11,692 nt of DNA from DASULK01 sp036381835 (GCA_036381835.1 DASVCA010000005.1:1-11692); one strand, 5' to 3'; counted from the stretch's first letter, positions 1-6,641 are shown. The notes: generated by a model from the sequence alone, not told the origin. Numbers and translations are program-made.

Positions 1-252
1 GCCGTCCTGCTCATCACCCACGACCTCGGGGTCATGGCCCGGCTCGCCGACCGGGTACTGGTGCTGCGCGACGGCACCGTCTGCGAGCAGGGGCGAGCCG
101 CGCAGGTGCTGGCGGCGCCGCGGCATCCGTGGACCCGGGCCCTGCTCGCCGCGGCCCGCGCACATCACGACGTCTTCGCCTCGGGGGATCCGGACGGGCC
201 GGACGACGGTCGAGCGAGTGGGCTCTCGATGGCCGCCCGAGGCCGCAGTTGA
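1..252 (+). CDS. ABC transporter ATP-binding protein, oligopeptide/nickel (Opp/Dpp/Nik) type, C-terminal fragment
   Basis: This is the last 83 codons of an ATPase whose start lies outside the window. The reading frame is open from base 1. The fragment begins inside the nucleotide-binding domain: AVLLITHDLGV contains the H-loop (switch) histidine at fragment residue 7, preceded by the hydrophobic strand after Walker B. After VLVLRDGTVCEQG comes PRHPWTRALLAA, the short C-terminal signature of Opp/Dpp/Nik ATPases (usually HPYTxxLL). Such proteins sit on the cytoplasmic face and power transport of peptides, nickel or metal chelates with two permeases and a binding protein. The partner genes would lie to the left. 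The last ~25 residues are low-complexity Asp/Gly/Arg-rich and probably not structured. The family is clear, but substrate and direction of transport cannot be read from this piece. Confidence 0.9.
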   Translation, partial: AVLLITHDLGVMARLADRVLVLRDGTVCEQGRAAQVLAAPRHPWTRALLAAARAHHDVFASGDPDGPDDGRASGLSMAARGRS

Positions 253-254
253 CA
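249..254 (+). promoter_or_regulatory. Possible -35 element (TTGACA) ahead of the duplicated-domain gene
   Basis: A perfect TTGACA spans the stop codon of the ABC ATPase gene, 51 bases before the ATG at 306. No convincing TAnnnT -10 box lies 16-19 bases downstream (the DNA there reads CAGGGC), so the match may be chance and the gene may simply be read through from the ABC operon. Confidence 0.2.
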
Positions 255-292
255 CCTGCGATGCGCCCAGCCAGGGCACTTCCACCCAAGTC

Positions 293-299
293 AAGGAGG
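293..299 (+). promoter_or_regulatory. Ribosome binding site AAGGAGG that fixes the start at 306
   Basis: AAGGAGG is a near-perfect anti-16S match placed 6 bases before the ATG at 306. It argues against the longer reading of the same frame from an ATG at 129, which would overlap the ABC gene and add an Arg/Pro-rich, shadow-like N-terminus. Confidence 0.85.
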
Positions 300-305
300 T
301 CCGCG

Positions 306-1211
306 ATGACGACATCGCTCAACCCGCCGGGGTCCGGGTACCGGTTCCGCCCGGCCCACCTGCAGAGTCCGGTGCCGCTCGACGAGGTGCTGCATTCCGC
401 CAACGCCGGCTTCATCGTGCACCGCAGCGCCCAGATCTGCAACGAGTTCCGCGAGGAGGGGCTGCACTTCGCCGCGCAGATGGTGGAGCTGATCAATCCC
501 GTCGCCGTGGGGGCGGTCTCGGTCTTCCTCTACGAGGAACTGTTCGGCACGCACAATCGCCTGCACTGGATGCTGCACCTGAAGCAGCCCAACGACTACA
601 GCCGACTGCTCGACATGGTCGACCACGACCAGAAGTGGCGTGAGGTGGCGGACATGGACCGGCTGCCCACCAAGGGCGGCGGCGGCTGGGATCGGATCTT
701 CGTCGAGGGCACCATCGCCGAGACCGTGATGTGTCCCCAGCACGGACTCGGTCACGGCGACGACCACCACCACGACACGTTCCAGCCCGCGGCGATGTAC
801 CAGACCGCCCTGCCGCCCGAGCGCCTGCTGCACTCGGCCAACTCGGCCGTCACCGTGCACCGGACCTACCAGGCCCGGTACGGCGTGCGGGAGGAGGCTC
901 GGCTGTTCCTCTACGAGTGGGCCGGCTATGTGAACGAGTCACTCGACGGCAGGGCGACGGCCTTCCTGTACGAGGAGATGTGGGGCCGGCAGGACCGCCT
1001 GCACCTGCTCATTCACCTGTCCTCGTTGGAGGCGTACGGTCGACTGCTCGACCTTGTCGATCACGACGCGGGCATGCACGACCTGCTGGGTCGGCAGTGG
1101 GTGCCGACGTTCAAGGGCGGCGGCGGCTGGCAGCGCCTGTTCATCGACGGCTCGATCGCCGAGACGGTGCTGGTCCCGCGGCACCGGTCCGATGCGGACT
1201 CCGCTCAATAG
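306..1211 (+). CDS. Uncharacterised protein with two tandem copies of one ~120-residue domain and a His-rich linker
   Basis: This 301-residue protein has no function I can name. Its two halves are clearly homologous: LHSANAGFIVHR (29-40) matches LHSANSAVTVHR (175-186), VFLYEELFG (73-81) matches AFLYEEMWG (219-227), RLHWMLHL (85-92) matches RLHLLIHL (231-238), LLDMVDHD (101-108) matches LLDLVDHD (248-255), and KGGGGWDRIFVEGTIAETV (123-141) matches KGGGGWQRLFIDGSIAETV (270-288). The copies are joined by a linker containing GHGDDHHHD (149-157). Alternating strands and helices with conserved His/Asp suggest a tandem ferredoxin-like (dimeric alpha/beta barrel or NIPSNAP-like) fold, which is inference. 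There is no signal peptide or membrane segment, so it is probably cytoplasmic. It lies 40 bases before the adenylate-forming enzyme gene and is probably co-transcribed, suggesting a role in the same pathway. The conserved His and Asp residues in both halves could bind a metal or serve catalysis. Confidence 0.85.
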   Translation: MTTSLNPPGSGYRFRPAHLQSPVPLDEVLHSANAGFIVHRSAQICNEFREEGLHFAAQMVELINPVAVGAVSVFLYEELFGTHNRLHWMLHLKQPNDYSRLLDMVDHDQKWREVADMDRLPTKGGGGWDRIFVEGTIAETVMCPQHGLGHGDDHHHDTFQPAAMYQTALPPERLLHSANSAVTVHRTYQARYGVREEARLFLYEWAGYVNESLDGRATAFLYEEMWGRQDRLHLLIHLSSLEAYGRLLDLVDHDAGMHDLLGRQWVPTFKGGGGWQRLFIDGSIAETVLVPRHRSDADSAQ

Positions 1212-1239
1212 TGAGCGGAGGTGGTGCGCCGGTCACGGT

Positions 1240-1245
1240 TAGCGT
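1240..1245 (+). promoter_or_regulatory. Possible -10 box (TAGCGT) for a leaderless transcript starting at the ATG at 1252
   Basis: The adenylating-enzyme gene has no Shine-Dalgarno sequence at normal distance from its ATG; the nearest GGAGG is ~30 bases away. A TAnnnT hexamer ends 6 bases before the ATG, which is where the -10 box of a leaderless mRNA would sit. There is no recognisable -35. The TAG inside it is also the in-frame stop that rules out an upstream start. Confidence 0.2.
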
Positions 1246-1251
1246 CCGGGC

Positions 1252-2775
1252 ATGCAACCCCACGTGCCCGCCGTGCCGGCACCGCAGCCGTTCGCTCCGG
1301 ATCTGCTTCGCCTGCGTGCCGCGAACAGCCCGCACACCGTTCCGTTGCTCATCGACGGCGCACCCGGCCTGACCTATCAGGAGTGGGATCTGCGCTCCAA
1401 CGCCGTGGCGCACGGGCTCCTCGCCAAGGGGGTGCGCCGCGGCGACCGGGTGGCGTTGTTCTTCGCCGGCATGGACTGGAGCGACTACGCGGTCGCCTAC
1501 CTGGCCGTGCTGAAGGCGGGTGGCGTCGCGGTCCATCTCAACGACGAGTTGCCGTCGGAGGAACTGCGGCGCCGGCTCGGGCACGCCGCGGCGAGCGGCA
1601 TGATTCACAGCCGGATGCTGGTGCCACCCGGCGATTTCGTCGGGTGGACCGGCACCGTGGACCAGTTCGACATCGGCGACGAGGCACCGGTGGCCGTGCG
1701 GCTCGACGCCGACGACATCGCCGACCTGCTCTACACGTCCGGCACGACCGGCCCGGCGAAACCGTTCTTGAACCCGCACGGCAACCTGGCTTTCGGCCGC
1801 GGGCTGGGGGAGGTGGCCAAGGCCAGCTTCGATCCCGGGTCGCCGTTGCTCATGCCGATGCCGCTGGGCACCTCGTCCAGCGCCGGTACGGTCGGCATCT
1901 TCGCCCTCACCACCACCGCACCGATCGTGGTCTGCCCGGCCGAGGACGTCGAGCGGGTCGCGGAACTCATCGAGCGGATGCGGATCGGTTCCGTGATGCT
2001 CACCCCTTGGCTGGGGGCGCGGATGGTGGCCTCCCGGGTCGACCGTCGGTACGACCTGAGCAGTGTCACCACGATCGGGGTGGCGTCCGGAGCGCTGCCC
2101 GCACCCGCCGGTCGCGCGCTGCTCACGTTGATGCCGAAGGCGCGGATCCGCACCGCCTACGGGGGTGGTTCGGAAGCGGTTCCGGCGAACATCAGCAATG
2201 TCTGGGACCCCGACCGGCCGAACTGCCTAGGGCGGCCCAGTGCGGCGACGGAGCTGCTCGTGGTGGACGAGAACGACGTCCCGGTGCCGCCGGGCGTCGT
2301 CGGCGAGGTTTGGCTGCGTACGGCGGCCCCCCGCCGCCGGTACCTGGACGACCGCCTCACCGAGCAGATCCACGTCGACGGCTGGGTCCGCACCCGTGAC
2401 CTCGGCTATCTCGGCCCCGACGGCGAGCTCTACTTCTTCGACCGGGGCAGCGACGCGATTCACACACCACAGGGTCTGGTCTCTTCTCTCGCCGTCGAGG
2501 CCGCGTTGTACGAACACCCCGATGTGCGGGAAGCCGCCGTCGTCGGGGTCGGCGATCCGCGAGGCGGGCAGGCCATCCATGCGGTCGTGGTGCTCGCTGC
2601 GTCCGAGTTGGGGGAGCCGGATCTAGGCGGGTTCGCCGCCGCTCGGCTCCGGCCGCACGAGGTGCCGGCCGCGGTGCACGTGGTGTCGGCGCTGCCGCGG
2701 GGAACCAGCGGCAAGGTGCTCAAAGCCGAGCTGCGCCGACGTCTGGCGACCGGCGAAGGGGCGGTCGCCGGCTGA
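1252..2775 (+). CDS. Adenylate-forming enzyme (class I AMP-dependent acyl/aryl-CoA synthetase or ligase family)
   Basis: This 507-residue protein has the usual length of a stand-alone acyl-CoA synthetase-type enzyme. These activate a carboxylic acid with ATP as an acyl-AMP, then pass it to CoA, a carrier thiol or an amine. Motifs in order: phosphate loop LLYTSGTTGPAK (159-170), AYGGGSEA (302-309) where YGxTE normally lies, DGWVRTRDLGYLGPDGEL (376-393) with the ATP-ribose Asp at 383, the hinge region FFDRGSDAIHTPQG (395-408), and the C-terminal RGTSGKVLKAEL (483-494) with catalytic Lys488. All core elements are present, so it should be active. The phosphate loop continues as PAKPFLNPH instead of the common PKGVxxTH, and the hinge lacks the usual GRxKD, so it is a divergent member. 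No carrier domain is attached or encoded nearby. An in-frame stop at 1240 makes ATG 1252 the first possible start, with GTG 1264 an alternative. The substrate cannot be deduced. Confidence 0.9.
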   Translation: MQPHVPAVPAPQPFAPDLLRLRAANSPHTVPLLIDGAPGLTYQEWDLRSNAVAHGLLAKGVRRGDRVALFFAGMDWSDYAVAYLAVLKAGGVAVHLNDELPSEELRRRLGHAAASGMIHSRMLVPPGDFVGWTGTVDQFDIGDEAPVAVRLDADDIADLLYTSGTTGPAKPFLNPHGNLAFGRGLGEVAKASFDPGSPLLMPMPLGTSSSAGTVGIFALTTTAPIVVCPAEDVERVAELIERMRIGSVMLTPWLGARMVASRVDRRYDLSSVTTIGVASGALPAPAGRALLTLMPKARIRTAYGGGSEAVPANISNVWDPDRPNCLGRPSAATELLVVDENDVPVPPGVVGEVWLRTAAPRRRYLDDRLTEQIHVDGWVRTRDLGYLGPDGELYFFDRGSDAIHTPQGLVSSLAVEAALYEHPDVREAAVVGVGDPRGGQAIHAVVVLAASELGEPDLGGFAAARLRPHEVPAAVHVVSALPRGTSGKVLKAELRRRLATGEGAVAG

Positions 2776-2776
2776 T

Positions 2777-4021
2777 CTACTCAGCCATGCGCAGCCGGAG
2801 CTGCGCATGGGCCCGATCAGCCCGATCGCCGGCCTCGTCCCCGCTGGCGCCGACGGCGATCACGTACCCGACCCGGTCGCGGAACGAATGCGTGAGCTCG
2901 ATGCGGGTGCCGGGAGCGGCGGTCACCTCTACCGCGTGCACGCCGGGCTGGGCCAGCGCGGCCGGCACCCCGTCCACACCGGCCACCGGCCCGCTCTCGG
3001 TGGCGACCAGGAAGCGGATGGCCGCGTACCGGCCGGACGGTGGGCTCGGAGCAGCCGGGCGACCGCTGCTGCGGGCGATCACGGCGTCCACCAGGTCGAC
3101 ACCGGTGGCGAGCGCGAGCAGGGTCGGGATCATGCCGCCGGCGAGCCGCGGGTTGACCTCGATCACGAGCGGCCCGCGTTCGGTCAGCCGCAATTCCGTG
3201 TGCGCGGCACCCCAGTCGACGCCGAGGGCGGCCACCGCGCGCCGGGCCGCCGCACACAGGCGGTCGCGGGTCGGTGGGGCGACCCGGGCGGGCACATCGT
3301 GGCCGATCTCCACGAAATGCGGCGGTTCGCCCACGTGTTTGCGTACCACCTCGATGGTCGTGTCGGCGAATGTCTCGACCGAGAACTCCGGTCCGGACGC
3401 GTACTCCTCCACCAGCACCCGGCGGGGCACCGGTAGGCCCCGCTCGTTGACGGTGGCGGCGAGCAGCACGGCCGCCCACCGCTCCACGGTCGCCGCATCG
3501 GGACACAGCCGGACCCCGAGGGAGCCGGAGCCGGTCGTGGGCTTGACCACGACCGGAAACCCGATGCGTCGGGCCGCGGCGCGGGCCTGGTCGGCGGTTG
3601 TCGCGACCGCCCAGCGCGGGGTGGGGATCCCGGCTGCCGCCAGCAGCTGTCGCTGCCGGTCCTTGTGCCGACACCGCTCGATCGCTGCCGCGTCGGGGGC
3701 CGGCAGCCCGAGTCGGTGGGCGGTACCGGCCGCCGTGGCGACGAAATACTCCGAACTGGACCAGATGCCTGCCAGTCCCGCCTGGCCGTCCGTTGACCGC
3801 GTACGGGCGAGGCGGGCGCACGCCTCGTACACCGCCTCCGGATCGGCGGTGTCGCAGACGATCGTCTCCACCGCGTCGGCCGCGAGGAACGGATAGCGGT
3901 CGGGCCGGTCGGTGAGCACGACGGGACGCATGCCCCGGGCGCGGACCGTCTGGCAGAACTGCCGTCCCGAGCCCGTCGTGTTGCTTTCCACGAAGGCGAA
4001 CCACGGCTCAGCCAACGCCAT
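2777..4021 (-). CDS. ATP-grasp ligase (carboxylate-amine ligase, amino-acid ligase type)
   Basis: This 414-residue enzyme belongs to the ATP-grasp fold, which activates a carboxylate as acyl-phosphate and couples it to an amine. Visible parts: an N-terminal Rossmann-like pre-ATP domain (1-115), a Lys120 segment RCRHKDRQRQLL, FPVVVKPTTGSGSLGV (155-170) with ATP-binding Lys160 and a flexible loop, VLVEEYASGPEFSVE (202-216) with the adenine-contacting Glu pair, AAHTELRL (272-279), and VIEVNPRLAGG (286-296) with metal ligands Glu288 and Asn290. The pattern resembles the bacilysin-synthetase BacD-type L-amino-acid ligases often found next to argininosuccinate lyase-like genes. The gene overlaps the lyase gene by 14 nt and has GGAGG just before its ATG (very short spacing), so it is probably translationally coupled. 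Its last codons lie in a strong hairpin and it converges with the adenylating-enzyme gene. It probably makes an amide or dipeptide from an amine produced upstream in the operon. Confidence 0.92.
   Translation of the reverse strand: MALAEPWFAFVESNTTGSGRQFCQTVRARGMRPVVLTDRPDRYPFLAADAVETIVCDTADPEAVYEACARLARTRSTDGQAGLAGIWSSSEYFVATAAGTAHRLGLPAPDAAAIERCRHKDRQRQLLAAAGIPTPRWAVATTADQARAAARRIGFPVVVKPTTGSGSLGVRLCPDAATVERWAAVLLAATVNERGLPVPRRVLVEEYASGPEFSVETFADTTIEVVRKHVGEPPHFVEIGHDVPARVAPPTRDRLCAAARRAVAALGVDWGAAHTELRLTERGPLVIEVNPRLAGGMIPTLLALATGVDLVDAVIARSSGRPAAPSPPSGRYAAIRFLVATESGPVAGVDGVPAALAQPGVHAVEVTAAPGTRIELTHSFRDRVGYVIAVGASGDEAGDRADRAHAQLRLRMAE
2785..2810. terminator. Perfect 11-bp-stem hairpin between the two converging operons
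   Basis: CCATGCGCAGC (2785-2795), loop CGGA, GCTGCGCATGG (2800-2810) form a perfect stem. It starts 9 bases after the stop of the adenylating-enzyme gene and lies inside the last codons of the ATP-grasp gene on the other strand. There is no T tract on either side, as is common for actinomycete terminators. It could end transcription of the forward operon, and perhaps work in both directions. Confidence 0.5.
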
Positions 4022-5471
4022 GTCCTCCGGTCGCTTCGGCGATCAGCGTCTCCACGGCGGCGGCCAGATCCCGTCGGGCTTGCCGCAGCGTGTTCCGAAC
4101 CCGGTTCAGGTGTCCCCATTCGTCGGCCAGCTCGGCGTGTACGCCGCGGAACACCTCGTCGAACGCGCCGGGGCCGCCGCCGGCGCGGTGCTGTGCCACC
4201 ACCTCGTCGAGGCTGTCCACCGCACCGTCGCCGTTCACCGATGGATCGTCGAGGATCAGCTCCCGGCGGCCCTCGGCGATGGCCGACCGAACGGCGGCGC
4301 CGACCTGGTGATGTGCCTGTCGGAATGGGACTCCGCGCCGGACCAGCCGGTTGGCCAGCACGGTGGCCGTCACATAGTTGTCCTGCACCCCGGCGAGCAT
4401 CCGATCGGGCTTCGGCCGGGCTCCGGAGACCAGTACCTGGCTGAGCGCAACCGCGTCCAGCACCGCGCGGAATCCCGGCCACGCGGCGGCGACCGCCTCG
4501 GTGCCGACCTCGATCGAGTTGGTGAACGGTGCGGTCGCCGTGGCTTGGGCCATCGCCGTCCAAGCGCCCACCGCCGCTGCCGGCTTGGCTTTGACGTGCT
4601 CCAACAGGAAGGCGTTGCGTTTCTGCGGCATCGCTGAGCTGCCACCTACCAGCCGGTCGGGGAACTCGACGAACCCGAACTCCACCGTGCTCCACAGCTG
4701 CAGGTCCGTCGCCAGTCGGCTCAAGGTCAGGCCGGCACCGGCGGCAGCGGCGAGGGCCCGTAGCACGTTGTCACGGGAGGCGATCGCATCCAGCGCGTGC
4801 AACGACGGCGCGACGAAGCCGAGCAGTGCTGCGGTACGCGTCGGATCGATCGGCAGATCGGTGCCGGTGATCGCACCCGCCCCGAGCGGGCAGCGATCGA
4901 GGTCGTCCAGGCAGCGGCGCAGCGCCACGCTGTCGCGGCCGAGCGCGACGGCGACCCCGAGCAGGTAGTAGCCGTACGTGGCCGGCATCGCCGGCTGATA
5001 GTGCGTGTGCACCGGCATGATCGTGGCCCGGTACGCGCGGGCGCGGGACAGCAGCACCGCCCGTAGCCGGTTGAGTTCACCGAGCAGTTCGAGCAGCACC
5101 GCCCGTAGCCGCAGCGCTGTTGCGCTCGCCTTCAGGTCGTTGCGGGACCGTCCGGTGTGCAGACGTCCACCGACGTCACCGCCGAGCTCGTGGATGAGGT
5201 AGTTCTCGTACGCCAGATACAGCCCGCGGGGGGTGGGCAGCCCCAGCAGCGGAGCGAACCCGGCACGGCGCAGCCGGTCGATCGCGAGCAGGATCCGGGC
5301 CGCGTCCGTCCGGGAGATGAGCCCCTGGTCGACCAGCATCACCAGGTGAGCCTGATCGATGCGGGTGGTACGGTCCAGCTCGGCCCGCAGCTCCTCCGGA
5401 TCCGGTCGGCCATAGACGATCCGCTGGCTGCGGCGCCCCAGGGTCGCCGTCAACCGTCCCGTCGCGATCAT
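4008..5471 (-). CDS. Argininosuccinate lyase-like enzyme (fumarase/aspartase superfamily)
   Basis: This 487-residue protein has the length and motifs of argininosuccinate lyase (ArgH). Family members split a C-N bond, typically releasing fumarate from an N-succinyl substrate, and act as cytoplasmic tetramers. Motifs: LHTGRSRNDL (104-113), PVHTHYQPAMP (153-163) with the TH pair of the active site, PLGAGAITGTDLPID (195-209), and the mobile signature loop GGSSAMPQKRNAFLLE (276-291) with the catalytic Ser278/Ser279 region. Two usually conserved spots differ: SRNDQ is SRNDL, and PQKKNPD is PQKRNAF. A changed substrate is therefore likely, and arginine synthesis is unlikely because no other arg gene is nearby. 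The chosen ATG has GGAAGG 8 bases upstream and forms an ATGA overlap with the PLP-enzyme gene. The frame is open further upstream, but that part overlaps the PLP gene and is a shadow. It also overlaps the ATP-grasp gene by 14 nt. I infer it frees an amine from an aspartate adduct. Confidence 0.9.
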   Translation of the reverse strand: MIATGRLTATLGRRSQRIVYGRPDPEELRAELDRTTRIDQAHLVMLVDQGLISRTDAARILLAIDRLRRAGFAPLLGLPTPRGLYLAYENYLIHELGGDVGGRLHTGRSRNDLKASATALRLRAVLLELLGELNRLRAVLLSRARAYRATIMPVHTHYQPAMPATYGYYLLGVAVALGRDSVALRRCLDDLDRCPLGAGAITGTDLPIDPTRTAALLGFVAPSLHALDAIASRDNVLRALAAAAGAGLTLSRLATDLQLWSTVEFGFVEFPDRLVGGSSAMPQKRNAFLLEHVKAKPAAAVGAWTAMAQATATAPFTNSIEVGTEAVAAAWPGFRAVLDAVALSQVLVSGARPKPDRMLAGVQDNYVTATVLANRLVRRGVPFRQAHHQVGAAVRSAIAEGRRELILDDPSVNGDGAVDSLDEVVAQHRAGGGPGAFDEVFRGVHAELADEWGHLNRVRNTLRQARRDLAAAVETLIAEATGGHGVG

Positions 5472-6541
5472 CCCGTTATCCTTCCGTTCCCGGTCACGGC
5501 CAGCGGCGCGACGTGCGGGGCCGCCGTCACCTGCTGGTGGGTGCGTCGACCCCAGTGGAACCGGCTCCATTGCGAGGTCGGCTCCGTCGGATCGTCCACG
5601 CGAATCGGTGCGGCGGGCAGCCCGGATCCGGTGTGCCCGTTGGCCGCCAGCCAGCGGTCGTCGTACACGGTGTGCTGATACCGGTAGCCCTCGTCCGGGA
5701 GCATCACCACGCAGCGGGCGTCCGGGTTGTTCTCGGCCCACCAGCGGGCGACGAGGTACGCGGCACCGCTCGTCGGCCCTTGGAACAACGCGGTTCGACG
5801 GTGCAGCTCGCGGGTGGCCGCGTACGCCTCGGCGGCCGAGCACCAGTGCACCTCGTCGAAGGTCCGATGATCCAGGTTGCCGGGTAGCAGGCTGTTGCCC
5901 AGTCCACGCAGCTGTCTTGGCCCGTCGGGTTGCCCGAACAGCACGCTGTGCCCGGTGTCGACAGCGACGGCGTGGACGTCCTCTCCGGATGCGCGCAGCG
6001 CCGTGACGGTCCCGCACATCGAGCCGCCGGAGCCGACCGGCCCGACGAGACAGTCGACGTGTCCGAGCGTCGCCAGCAGATGCTCCGCCACGATGTGGTA
6101 GGACGCCGGGTTATCCGGGTTGGAGTACTGCTCCGGACAGAACGAGTCGGGGTGATCCGCCCGGATCTGCGCCAGCCGGCGCAACCGAGCCTCCTGGTAC
6201 CCGCCGACGGCGGCGGGCTTTGGGCAGATCTCGATGCGCGCACCCAGGTCCCGTAGGCGGCGGTACAGGTTGTCGTCGATGACCGGATCGCTGACCAGGA
6301 TCAAGCGGCGGTCGAGCAGCGCGGCCTGCATGGCCAGGGCAAGGCCGAAGGTCCCGGAGGTGGTTTCCACGATGACGGTGTTCGGACCGAGTCGACCATC
6401 GGTCACCGCACGCCGCAGGATGTGCCGCGCGGGTACCAGCTTCATCAACGTGAACGCGGCACCCACCAGGTTGGGGCCAAGCCGTACCAGACGTGGAAGG
6501 AGCTGCGCCTCCGTGATCTCCTGGAACACGCCGTGAGCCAT
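5468..6541 (-). CDS. PLP-dependent cysteine synthase-like enzyme (fold type II beta-substitution)
   Basis: This is a 357-residue enzyme of the cysteine synthase/cystathionine beta-synthase group, which swaps a leaving group on the beta carbon of an activated serine for a nucleophile. Seen: FTLMKLVPARH (30-40) with Lys34 at the PLP Schiff-base position, ETTSGTFGLALA (59-70) in place of the usual TSGNTG substrate loop, the phosphate-binding loop GPVGSGGS (167-174), FQGPTSGAAY (253-262), and LPDEGYRY (281-288) where cysteine synthases have LPDSGxRY. It is longer than typical cysteine synthases (~310) because of a ~60-residue C-terminal extension. Start: I prefer ATG 6541 with GGAGG close by. The frame also allows TTG 6580, which adds 13 residues but has no ribosome binding site. 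It is coupled to the lyase gene by an ATGA overlap. Relatives such as SbnA and aspergillomarasmine synthase use amino-acid nitrogen as nucleophile, and the neighbouring lyase suggests the same here (inference). Simple cysteine synthesis is the alternative. Confidence 0.88.
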   Translation of the reverse strand: MAHGVFQEITEAQLLPRLVRLGPNLVGAAFTLMKLVPARHILRRAVTDGRLGPNTVIVETTSGTFGLALAMQAALLDRRLILVSDPVIDDNLYRRLRDLGARIEICPKPAAVGGYQEARLRRLAQIRADHPDSFCPEQYSNPDNPASYHIVAEHLLATLGHVDCLVGPVGSGGSMCGTVTALRASGEDVHAVAVDTGHSVLFGQPDGPRQLRGLGNSLLPGNLDHRTFDEVHWCSAAEAYAATRELHRRTALFQGPTSGAAYLVARWWAENNPDARCVVMLPDEGYRYQHTVYDDRWLAANGHTGSGLPAAPIRVDDPTEPTSQWSRFHWGRRTHQQVTAAPHVAPLAVTGNGRITG

Positions 6542-6607
6542 CGCCTCCGCCGTTCCGTCGTCGGTTCGTTTCTGACGCAACGGTGCGCGGCGGCGTCATC
6601 TGGGTCT

Positions 6608-6621
6608 GCTCAGAACTGAGC
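6608..6621. repeat. Short inverted repeat GCTCAG-AA-CTGAGC between regulator and biosynthetic operon
   Basis: Six-base arms match perfectly around a 2-base centre, in the ~100-base gap between the LuxR-type regulator's stop and the PLP-enzyme start. The spacing suits an operator dyad more than a hairpin loop. It is a candidate binding site for a local regulator, but 6-base arms can occur by chance. Confidence 0.3.
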
Positions 6622-6641
6622 GGCGCGGCCGAGTGCGAGCC

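Noticed and set aside
129..305. Upstream extension of the duplicated-domain gene to an ATG at 129
   Set aside because: It overlaps the ABC ATPase gene in another frame, is Arg/Gly/Pro-rich, and a near-perfect AAGGAGG supports ATG 306.
2787..3896. Long forward open frame opposite the ATP-grasp gene (369 codons)
   Set aside because: It is an antisense shadow, Arg/Ser/Ala-rich and without domains. The reverse strand encodes a complete ATP-grasp enzyme.
3184..4695. Long reverse open frame overlapping lyase and ATP-grasp genes (503 codons)
   Set aside because: It runs in another frame across two well-supported genes and has an Arg/Gly-rich composition typical of GC-rich frame shadows.
5472..6017. 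N-terminal extension of the lyase reading frame
   Set aside because: It lies wholly inside the PLP-enzyme gene, is Arg-rich, and the ATG at 5471 has GGAAGG plus an ATGA overlap.
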